Origin: Planctomycetota bacterium
Lineage (GTDB): Bacteria > Planctomycetota > Brocadiia > SM23-32
Direction of reading: 5' to 3'
NCBI GenBank assembly: GCA_018334735.1
Contig: JAGXLK010000212.1
Coordinates: 1 to 5,480, forward strand
Length of the DNA stretch: 5,480 nt
Within the stretch, counting starts at the first letter, position 1. Each line of letters begins with the position of its first letter. The translations under genes and the position numbers were made by a program. Shown piece after piece: positions 1 to 5,351 of this stretch. A model generated the notes under the pieces. The model was not told the DNA's origin, did no database searches, and was given only the letters and a program-made list of their open reading frames with translations.

Positions 1-207
1 ACACGGGAAACGATTGAGTGGTTGGCCGAACATCCTCCTGTTATTGAAGTTCATGTTTTGGGAAAAGAAGTCGATCTTTATGGGGAAGATGTGGAAGTGG
101 TGTTCGTTGACTGGATTCGGGAACAACGTAAATATGAGAGGGTCCAGGAGTTGAAAGAACAACTTCCAAGAGACTGTGCGGCGGCGACCGAAAAGCTGAA
201 CCGTTGA
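1..207 (+). CDS. ribF: Bifunctional riboflavin kinase/FMN adenylyltransferase, C-terminal end (partial)
   Basis: The frame is open from the window edge (TRETIEWLAEH...) to a TGA at 205-207, giving 68 visible residues; the start lies upstream. The segment VIEVHVLGKEVDLYGEDVEV matches the end of the riboflavin kinase domain, where family members read like 'vEvHllDf..dLYGk.v.V.F...lR...kF.s...L..qi..D...A'. Here the later parts are WIREQRKYERVQELKEQL and RDCAAA. RibF phosphorylates riboflavin to FMN and adenylylates it to FAD in the cytoplasm. The N-terminal adenylyltransferase domain is not in the window, so a single-function riboflavin kinase cannot be excluded. No terminator hairpin is visible after the stop, and the gap promoter begins 14 bp later. 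Confidence 0.85.
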   Translation, partial: TRETIEWLAEHPPVIEVHVLGKEVDLYGEDVEVVFVDWIREQRKYERVQELKEQLPRDCAAATEKLNR

Positions 208-220
208 GAGGGGGTTTCGT

Positions 221-249
221 TTGACAGTTCGGGGGACCGTTTGTATATT
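221..249 (+). promoter_or_regulatory. Sigma70-type promoter of gap
   Basis: A perfect -35 box TTGACA (221-226) is followed by exactly 17 bp and a -10 box TATATT (244-249, 5 of 6 consensus bases). Transcription would be expected to start near 255-257, leaving a leader of about 135 nt before the gap ATG. It begins 14 bp after the ribF stop. This is the strongest promoter-like sequence in the window and fits high expression of a glycolytic gene. The call rests on motif match only. Confidence 0.8.
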
Positions 250-262
250 CATCAAGGTGGGT

Positions 263-332
263 GGTCATTCTTCGACACAGGGATTTAGAGAATGGCAGCA
301 CAGAAATGACCTTTGTATCTGTTTGTGTCGAA
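263..332 (+). promoter_or_regulatory. Candidate structured gap 5' leader with interleaved inverted repeats (possible pseudoknot)
   Basis: Two perfect inverted repeats lie just downstream of the predicted transcription start. GGTCATT (263-269) is complementary to AATGACC (305-311), and TTCGACACA (271-279) is complementary to TGTGTCGAA (324-332). The arms alternate 1-2-1-2, so both can form together only as an H-type pseudoknot of 7-bp and 9-bp stems. The first loop would be 1 nt (270), the middle loop 25 nt and the last loop 12 nt. Alternatively only the 9-bp stem forms, perhaps extended by GGAT/ATCT (281-284 with 317-320). It resembles no riboswitch class I can recall. A DNA-binding site or chance remain possible. 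Confidence 0.35.
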
Positions 333-390
333 ACTGACTGTGAGCGAGCAGAAAACTGGACTGCAACTTTCACTTTGAGGAGACGTAATT

Positions 391-1401
391 ATGGCTATCA
401 GGGTTGGCATCAATGGCTTCGGCCGCATCGGCCGACTGGCATTTCGTGTGATGCGCGAAAGAGACAACTTTGAGGTCGTAGCGATCAATGACCTGTCAGG
501 ACCAGAGAACCTTGCTTATCTGCTGAAGTACGACAGTGTTCATGGAAGGCTTGATGAAGAAGTGACGGCCACAGAAAATTCCATCGTGGTGGACGGCGAT
601 GAATATCCCGTTCTCTCGATCAAGGATCCGAAAGAGCTGCCCTGGGACGAAGAAGATGTGTATTTCGCAATTGAATCTACCGGCGTGTTTCGTAATCGTT
701 CCAGTGAAAAAGGAGGTTATGGTGACCACCTGGAAGCGGGAGCTGAAAAAGTTCTCCTGACAGTCCCGGCGAAAGACGAGATCGACGCGACAATCGTCCT
801 GGGCGTAAATGATGAGGAACTCGGCGCCGATGACCTGTGTCTTTCAAATGCATCTTGCACGACCAACTGCCTCGGCCCGATCACAAAAGTGTTGAACGAC
901 GAATTTGGCATCGAAAAAGCGCTGATGACGACCTGCCACGGTTACACGAACAATCAATCAACATGTGACCAGATCCACTCGAAAATGCGTCGTGGCCGCG
1001 CAGCCGCGGTGAATATTATTCCCACGACGACAGGCGCTGCGAAGGCTATCGGTAAAGTGATCAGTGAACTGGATGGTAAGATTGATGGAATGGCTCTGCG
1101 GGTGCCCGTGCCCTGTGGGTCCATCGTGGATCTTGTGGCATCAGTGGGGCGCGAAACCTCTGTCGAAGAGGTCAATGAGGCGATGAAAAAGGCTGCCGAT
1201 GGTCCGATGAAGGGGATTCTGGAGTATTCGGAGGACCCGCTTGTCAGCACCGATATTCTCGATAATCCCGCCAGTTCGATTCTTGATTCTGAGCAGACTA
1301 TGGTCGTCGGTAATCTGGTCAAGGTGCTCAGCTGGTACGACAACGAGTGCGGATATTCCACCCGGGTCATCGATCTTATGGAGAAAGCGGCCGCGCTCTA
1401 A
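391..1401 (+). CDS. gap: Glyceraldehyde-3-phosphate dehydrogenase, phosphorylating (336 aa)
   Basis: Interconverts glyceraldehyde-3-phosphate and 1,3-bisphosphoglycerate using NAD(P) and phosphate. The Rossmann motif NGFGRIGR spans residues 8-15. The acidic Asp34 in AINDL, followed by Leu35, is the usual mark of NAD preference. The catalytic motif SNASCTTNC (152-160) places the nucleophile at Cys156, and His183 in CHGYTN is the base. AAVNIIPTTTGAAKAIGKV (205-223), the phosphate/substrate region, and WYDNE (315-319) are also present. Full family length. The ATG is supported by GAGGAGA at 377-383, 7 nt upstream. Oddities: Cys320 replaces the Trp of YDNEWGYS, Cys182 precedes the catalytic His, and Gln194-Ile195 stand where NAD enzymes usually have Leu-Pro. 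It has its own promoter and terminator, so it is probably monocistronic. NAD preference is inferred. Confidence 0.97.
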   Translation: MAIRVGINGFGRIGRLAFRVMRERDNFEVVAINDLSGPENLAYLLKYDSVHGRLDEEVTATENSIVVDGDEYPVLSIKDPKELPWDEEDVYFAIESTGVFRNRSSEKGGYGDHLEAGAEKVLLTVPAKDEIDATIVLGVNDEELGADDLCLSNASCTTNCLGPITKVLNDEFGIEKALMTTCHGYTNNQSTCDQIHSKMRRGRAAAVNIIPTTTGAAKAIGKVISELDGKIDGMALRVPVPCGSIVDLVASVGRETSVEEVNEAMKKAADGPMKGILEYSEDPLVSTDILDNPASSILDSEQTMVVGNLVKVLSWYDNECGYSTRVIDLMEKAAAL

Positions 1402-1442
1402 CGGTTGCCAATCCAGAAAAATCAGCGCTGAAATGAATAAGG

Positions 1443-1475
1443 AAAAAGGATGCCTCCAGGCGAGGCGTCCTTTTT
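1443..1475 (+). terminator. Rho-independent terminator of gap
   Basis: A 14-bp stem (1443-1456 with 1462-1475, one G-T wobble) closes a 5-nt loop CAGGC (1457-1461). The GC-rich upper stem GGATGCCTC/GAGGCGTCC is flanked by five As on the left and five Ts on the right, followed by C-TT. It starts 41 bp after the gap stop. The A-tract opposite the T-tract would let it work in both directions. It should largely separate gap transcription from pgk. Confidence 0.92.
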
Positions 1476-1661
1476 CTTAGTCGGAACGGCAGAAAGAAAG
1501 TTCCAGTATTGCGAGCGCGATACCCATCGGCGCAGGGTTTGCGGATTCCGAAAATATTTAATACCGTCGAGGTGACCGTAATCTTCCCATCGTGAGGAAT
1601 ACAGCAGAAGTGGGCAGCGGCGAAAGTGGCAACCTGTCCATCAGACGCAGGAGAGAATAGA
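1476..1661 (+). other. Intergenic leader of the pgk-rpe-accD cluster
   Basis: This gene-free stretch of 186 bp must hold the pgk promoter unless the gap terminator leaks. I see no convincing -35/-10 pair. The best -10-like sequence is TTTAAT (1557-1562) in the AT-rich patch AAAATATTTAAT, without a good -35 at the right distance. Two possible hairpins are present: GTATTGC/GCGATAC (1506-1512 with 1517-1523, loop GAGC, one G-T pair) and GGGCAG/CTGTCC (1612-1617 with 1634-1639, one G-T pair). Neither matches a riboswitch I recognise. Confidence 0.4.
1649..1655 (+). promoter_or_regulatory. Ribosome binding site that sets the pgk start
   Basis: AGGAGAG lies 6 nt before the ATG at 1662. This favours that ATG over the in-frame GTG at 1626, which would add 12 residues with no resemblance to PGK and has no good Shine-Dalgarno sequence ahead of it. 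Confidence 0.8.
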
Positions 1662-2834
1662 ATGAAGACCATTAAGGATTTGGAAAACGCTCTTGAGGGA
1701 AAACGCCTGCTGATGCGGGTAGATTTTAACCTGCCGCTTGATAAGGAAACCGGAGAAATTACAAACGATTTGCGCATCCGCCAGGCGTTGCCAACTGTGC
1801 GATACGCTCTGGAGCGAAATGCCCGGACGATTTGTATGAGCCATCTGGGCCGTCCAAAAGGCGAAAAAGACCCGGCGCTGAGTCTCGAACCCGTTGCCGA
1901 GCGGTTTTCGGAGCTGCTGGGCGCTCCGGTGAAATTCGCTCCCGACTGCGTGGGAAACGAAGTTGAGGAGATGGTGAACGAGCTTGAAGACGGTGAAGTC
2001 TTGCTGCTTGAGAACCTGCGGTTCCATGCCGGAGAAAAAGCCAACGACGAAGATTTCGCGCAGTCACTGGCCTCTCTCGGGGACTATTTTGTGAACGATG
2101 CTTTTGGAACCGCGCACCGAGCGCATGCCTCGACGGTCGGCGTGGCCCAGAATCTGCCGGCCGTGGCGGGATTCCTCATCGAAAAGGAGGTCGATGTTTT
2201 GTCAACCGTTTTGAAGAATCCCGAGAAACCGTTTGTGGCGGTTATGGGCGGTGCCAAGGTCAGCGACAAGATCGAAGCAATACGAAACCTGCTCAAACTG
2301 GCGGACCGGCTGCTCGTGGGTGGTGCGATGGCTTACACGTTTCTTAAAAGTCAGGGTAGAGATATCGGCAATTCGATGGTCGAGGATGAGAAACTTGATC
2401 TGGCCGGGGAGCTTCTGGCGGAAAGCGGCGACAAAATCAGGCTCCCAATCGACCACGTCTGTGCCGAGGAGATCAACGAGGATGTGGAACCGCAGACGGT
2501 CGGTGTGGTCGATATACCCGACGGTCTGATTGGACTTGACATCGGTCCCCAGACCGCGGAACTCTACGCTCAAGAGGTCCGACAGGCCCGGACGGTGACC
2601 TGGAACGGCCCCCTCGGCTATTTTGAGATCGATGCCTTTTCTGAAGGGACTCGCTCTCTCGCCCGCGCCATGGCAGAATGCGATGGAATGACAGTTGTTG
2701 GCGGTGGAGAGACCGGGGAGAGCGTGGAAGAACTCGGCCTGCAGGATGAAGTCAGCCATGTTTCCACGGGCGGTGGTGCTTGTCTGGAGTTTCTTTCTGG
2801 CAACGAACTGCCGGCTCTGGCCGTTCTGAAATAA
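1662..2834 (+). CDS. pgk: Phosphoglycerate kinase (390 aa)
   Basis: Transfers phosphate between 1,3-bisphosphoglycerate and ADP in the cytoplasm, the step after Gap. Numbered from the ATG at 1662, the N-domain substrate residues are visible: Asp21 and Asn23 in RVDFNLP, Arg38, HLGRP (61-65), Arg120 in ENLRF and Arg153 in AHRAHAST. The hinge and nucleotide domain show GGAKVSDK (196-203), WNGPLGYFE (314-322), GGGET (347-351) and STGGGACLEFLSG (368-380). The length matches bacterial monofunctional PGKs. Oddity: Glu350 replaces the usual Asp of GGGD(S/T), a residue associated with Mg-nucleotide binding. It is the first gene of a tight set with rpe 12 bp downstream, and probably has its own promoter because a strong terminator separates it from gap. 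Confidence 0.97.
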   Translation: MKTIKDLENALEGKRLLMRVDFNLPLDKETGEITNDLRIRQALPTVRYALERNARTICMSHLGRPKGEKDPALSLEPVAERFSELLGAPVKFAPDCVGNEVEEMVNELEDGEVLLLENLRFHAGEKANDEDFAQSLASLGDYFVNDAFGTAHRAHASTVGVAQNLPAVAGFLIEKEVDVLSTVLKNPEKPFVAVMGGAKVSDKIEAIRNLLKLADRLLVGGAMAYTFLKSQGRDIGNSMVEDEKLDLAGELLAESGDKIRLPIDHVCAEEINEDVEPQTVGVVDIPDGLIGLDIGPQTAELYAQEVRQARTVTWNGPLGYFEIDAFSEGTRSLARAMAECDGMTVVGGGETGESVEELGLQDEVSHVSTGGGACLEFLSGNELPALAVLK

Positions 2835-2846
2835 GGAACATTTATT

Positions 2847-3521
2847 GTGACCCCGATACCGGATATAAAGATTGCGCCGGCCATCATGGATTCGGATCTG
2901 GCGCACCTGGCCCGTTCCCTCCAGGAGGTGGAATCGGGCGGGGCCGATCTGATCCACGTCGACATTATGGATGGCCACTTTGTGCCGTCGTTTGTCGGCG
3001 GACCGCGGGTTCTGGCCGCGATGGATGCCAGCACGCAGCTGCCCCTTGATGTGCACTTGATGGTGAGCAATCCCGATACGGCGGTCGATTGGTTTTTGGA
3101 AGCGGGAGCGGATATTATTTTGTTCCATCCAGAGACATGCGAAGATCCAATGGAAGTGATAGATCGAATCCACGAGGCCGATTCGCGTGCCGGTTTGGCC
3201 TTGAAACCAAAAGAGCCTGCGCTTGTTATTGAGCCCTTCGCGGACAAAATCGAATGCGTAATGGCGATGACCGTGGAACCGGGATTCAGCGGACAAAAGT
3301 TTATGGAAGAGGGATGCCGCAAAATTCCGGAATTGCGTGAGATGTGCGGAAACAATGTAGACGTATATGTTGATGGTGGTATTGATGGGGAAACCGCTCC
3401 TGTTGCCGTGAAATACGGTGCCAATGTTCTTGCGGCCGCAAGTGCAATTTTTTCCGCAGAAATTGCTCCGCCCCGGGCAATAAGTTATCTGAGAAAAGTG
3501 GCCGAGGAAGCACGCCAGTAG
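2847..3521 (+). CDS. rpe: Ribulose-phosphate 3-epimerase (224 aa)
   Basis: Interconverts D-ribulose-5-phosphate and D-xylulose-5-phosphate, linking pentose phosphates to glycolysis or, in autotrophs, the Calvin cycle. It is a single TIM barrel of normal length. The metal/catalytic residues are His37 and Asp39 in HVDIMDGHFVP, His70 in LDVHLM and Asp176 in VDGGI. The flexible loop is MTVEPGFSGQKF (141-152). The GTG start is supported by AAGGAA (2833-2838), which overlaps the pgk stop and sits 8 nt upstream. Oddities: IAPAIM has Ala12 where the family has a substrate-contacting Ser (IAPSIL), and AASAIF has Ala198 where Gly is usual. LALKPKEP and MTVEPGF look more like animal RPEs than like the common bacterial N-P and MTVNPGF forms. 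A related sugar-phosphate epimerase such as allulose-6-phosphate epimerase is a less likely alternative. Confidence 0.9.
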   Translation: MTPIPDIKIAPAIMDSDLAHLARSLQEVESGGADLIHVDIMDGHFVPSFVGGPRVLAAMDASTQLPLDVHLMVSNPDTAVDWFLEAGADIILFHPETCEDPMEVIDRIHEADSRAGLALKPKEPALVIEPFADKIECVMAMTVEPGFSGQKFMEEGCRKIPELREMCGNNVDVYVDGGIDGETAPVAVKYGANVLAAASAIFSAEIAPPRAISYLRKVAEEARQ

Positions 3522-3545
3522 ATTTTATTTGAGGCTTGAATCGAG

Positions 3546-4391
3546 ATGCGATTTTTTCGCAAAAAAAAGCCTGTCCCGGACGGCATTTTTATGAAATGCA
3601 AGGGTTGCGGTGACATGGTGTACCGCAAGAATGTCGAGGAAGGCCTTCAGGTTTGCCCTGAATGTAATTACCATTTCCGGATTGGGGCCTGGGACAGAGT
3701 TCGGATGCATACAGATGAGGGTTCTTTTGTGGAGTTTGGGCGGGAACTCATAACGGCCGATCCGCTGAATTTTGTGGCGGAAAAAGCTTACGCTGACCAG
3801 ATAGAATCCGATGTTGAAACAACCGACCTCAACGAGGCAATTGTCTGCGGAGAGTGCAGAATCGAGAATATCCATGTGGTATTTGCCTCCATGGATTTTG
3901 GTTTCCGGGGCGGGAGCATGGGCAGCGTGGTCGGAGAAAAAGTGACACGCGCCGCGGAACGATCTCTTGAAAAAAAGGTACCCCTGGTAACGGTCTCCAG
4001 TTCCGGGGGAGCCAGAATGCAGGAAGGTGCGCTGAGTCTGATGCAGATGGCAAAAACCTGTGCGGCGCTGCAAAGGTTGGGAGATGCGCGGATCCCCTAC
4101 ATCAGCGTGATGGCGCACCCGACAACAGGCGGGGTGACGGCAAGCTGGGCGTCGATGGGCGATGTGGTCATTGCAGAACCGGGGGCTCTGATCGGTTTTG
4201 CCGGGCGGCGTGTCATCGAGCAAACTGTGAAAGAGGAGTTGCCCGAAGATTTTCAGACGGCTGAATTCCTGATGGAACATGGTTTTCTGGATAAAATCGT
4301 CCAGCGGAACGATATCAAAAAAACGGTGGCAGGAATCCTTGACTATCTGGATTCTGACGGATCCTCGAGAGCCGGGGAAGCTTCGGGATAG
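3546..4391 (+). CDS. accD: Acetyl-CoA carboxylase carboxyltransferase subunit beta (281 aa)
   Basis: Together with AccA, moves the carboxyl group from biotin-BCCP to acetyl-CoA to give malonyl-CoA for fatty acid synthesis. The N-terminal zinc ribbon is complete: Cys18, Cys21, Cys37 and Cys40 (CKGC...CPEC). The crotonase-like carboxyltransferase core follows with MDFGFRGGSMGSVVGEK (116-132), SSSGGARMQEG (151-161), the acyl-CoA-binding HPTTGGVTAS (191-200) and GFAGRRVIEQT (217-227). MRFFRKKKP is a typical start; GAGG at 3531-3534 is a somewhat distant Shine-Dalgarno (11 nt). It lies 24 bp after rpe, so it is probably cotranscribed. accA is not in the window. The last 49 bp, coding for a variable tail after the conserved core, overlap the convergent gene on the other strand. 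No intrinsic terminator is visible downstream. Confidence 0.97.
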   Translation: MRFFRKKKPVPDGIFMKCKGCGDMVYRKNVEEGLQVCPECNYHFRIGAWDRVRMHTDEGSFVEFGRELITADPLNFVAEKAYADQIESDVETTDLNEAIVCGECRIENIHVVFASMDFGFRGGSMGSVVGEKVTRAAERSLEKKVPLVTVSSSGGARMQEGALSLMQMAKTCAALQRLGDARIPYISVMAHPTTGGVTASWASMGDVVIAEPGALIGFAGRRVIEQTVKEELPEDFQTAEFLMEHGFLDKIVQRNDIKKTVAGILDYLDSDGSSRAGEASG

Positions 4392-5146
4392 CGTGAGGGA
4401 TGGCGCAGCTGGTACGAGACGTGAACCTGGTCGAGTTTATAATCGACTGTAAGAGCATACAAAATTGCGTTGATGGCCAGGCGCATTGCTTTCTCCCGAT
4501 CGGAAGATTTTCCCGAATCGAGTTTATATGTCCATTGACCCTCGCCTTTGCCTTCAAGAGCTCCGGAAAGATCGTTCGGTGAATAAATCAAACACGCCCG
4601 GCCGTCCACTGTGATCGCTTCAAGGTTGGGATCAACTTCAAACCGACCGACGGGTTCTTTGAGGTAGTAGAAGGAATGGTAGATCGCGTGTTCTTCCGGC
4701 AACGGTTTCAGTGTCCGAGCAGGGAAAATACGTTTTAATTCTCGTGTAAGGGAAGCTTTAAAACGGGAATTTTCTTTTCCCGAGCCATCATCTGCGAAAA
4801 TCGTCCCACCAAAACGCAAAAAACGCCGCAAATGTTTCACGCTTTTTTCGGAAAACGAGTCAAAAGCTCGGTTCCCATTCATCCACAGAAATGGATGATC
4901 GAAAAGCTCGTCTCTCATTGGGGCAACAGGCACGGGTTCGAAAGCAACTTTGATGCTGGTTCGGAGGTCTATTTCAGAGAGAATTCTATGGGGCGTAAAG
5001 GGGCGACTATTCCAGCCGCCGTTGTGGCGCAGGAGAGCGAATTTGAACAGACTCGCATCTCCCATGGCAGCGACACGCCGCAAGATGGGAACGGTTCCAC
5101 CAGCGCTCATGATGACGGCTTTTAGAAATTGGCGGCGTGTGGCCAT
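4343..5146 (-). CDS. DUF4159 family protein with Tat signal (267 aa)
   Basis: Function unknown. The N-terminus TRRQFLK (3-9) is a near-perfect twin-arginine motif, followed by a short, only mildly hydrophobic stretch (10-30), suggesting folded export across the inner membrane. The rest reads as a DUF4159 domain: FALLRHNGGWNSRP (36-49), RTSIKVAFEPVPV (62-74), LFDHPFLWMNGNRAFDSF (81-98), LRRFLRFGGTIFADDGSG (106-123), RELKRIFPARTLKPLP (135-150), HAIYHSFYYL (153-162), CLIYSPNDLSGALEG (185-199) and a final ALTVDYKL. The pattern 'FL.M.G...F' followed by 'GG.IFADD' recalls class I glutamine-amidotransferase-like folds, but no catalytic Cys is evident. The start is supported by GGAG (plus-strand 5153-5156), 6 nt upstream. 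DUF4159 genes are often near MoxR/DUF58/von Willebrand-type membrane clusters; none is seen here. Confidence 0.88.
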   Translation of the reverse strand: MATRRQFLKAVIMSAGGTVPILRRVAAMGDASLFKFALLRHNGGWNSRPFTPHRILSEIDLRTSIKVAFEPVPVAPMRDELFDHPFLWMNGNRAFDSFSEKSVKHLRRFLRFGGTIFADDGSGKENSRFKASLTRELKRIFPARTLKPLPEEHAIYHSFYYLKEPVGRFEVDPNLEAITVDGRACLIYSPNDLSGALEGKGEGQWTYKLDSGKSSDREKAMRLAINAILYALTVDYKLDQVHVSYQLRHPSRYPEASPALEDPSESR

Positions 5147-5170
5147 ATATGTCTCCTTTTCTATCTGCCT

Positions 5171-5199
5171 ATGGTATGTCCTGAACGGATTTACCGCAA
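5171..5199 (-). promoter_or_regulatory. Candidate promoter of the DUF4159 gene
   Basis: Read on the minus strand, TTGCGG (plus 5194-5199) as -35 is followed by 17 bp and TACCAT (plus 5171-5176) as -10. Three and four of six positions match consensus. Transcription would start near 5164, giving a leader of about 18 nt that includes the ribosome binding site. Modest match, correct spacing and position. Confidence 0.35.
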
Positions 5200-5228
5200 G
5201 GTGGCTGCGGCTGTCTTTTTCCGCAAAC

Positions 5229-5257
5229 TTGCGTGTTTAGACGAGGGGACGTACAAT
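5229..5257 (+). promoter_or_regulatory. Candidate promoter of queD
   Basis: TTGCGT (5229-5234) as -35, a 17-bp spacer, and TACAAT (5252-5257, 5 of 6) as -10. Transcription would start near 5264, about 88 nt before the queD ATG. The -10 overlaps an inverted repeat (5254-5270), suggesting possible repressor control. Confidence 0.5.
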
Positions 5258-5270
5258 ACAGGTAGTATTG
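5254..5270. repeat. Operator-like inverted repeat over the -10/start region of the queD promoter
   Basis: CAATAC (5254-5259), five bases AGGTA, then GTATTG (5265-5270): perfect 6-bp arms in a 17-bp site. The arms cover most of the -10 box and the likely start point, the position where a dimeric repressor would block polymerase. It is AT-rich in the arms and too short to be a terminator. Regulator unknown; the role is inferred from position. Confidence 0.4.
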
Positions 5271-5351
5271 CCTTTTGGGCCTTCTTGAATAGGAGGATTT
5301 CCGGCGGGAAGTTGTGATGTAATTTTTCCTGGATTGAGAAAGACGGAAGTC

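Noticed and set aside
261..473. Plus-strand open frame of 70 codons across the gap leader and gap start
   Set aside because: It overlaps gap in another frame, lacks a Shine-Dalgarno sequence and has no recognisable protein features.
1626..1661. Upstream GTG start for pgk adding 12 residues
   Set aside because: No good ribosome site, non-homologous extension, and AGGAGAG points clearly to the ATG at 1662.
2202..3296. Long minus-strand open frame (364 codons) opposite pgk and rpe
   Set aside because: It is antisense to two certain enzymes, its translation is rich in His/Arg/Gln with no family resemblance, and it is explained by codon bias of the sense genes.
3525..4280. Minus-strand open frame (251 codons) opposite accD
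   Set aside because: accD is certain on the plus strand; the antisense translation shows no coherent domain.
4317..4354. Minus-strand terminator for the DUF4159 gene: GAATCC/GGATTC arms (4333-4338, 4349-4354) with a run of seven As on the plus strand (4317-4323)
   Set aside because: The stem is only 6 bp with a 10-nt loop, and the T-tract is separated from it by about 9 nt, so it is a poor intrinsic terminator.
5206..5225. TGCGG...CCGCA inverted repeat with a T-run in the loop
   Set aside because: A five-bp stem with a 10-nt loop and no T-tract after the stem; not distinguishable from chance.
5129..5317. Plus-strand open frame of 62 codons in the divergent region
   Set aside because: It starts inside the DUF4159 gene in antisense, crosses the likely promoters, and has no ribosome site or family resemblance.
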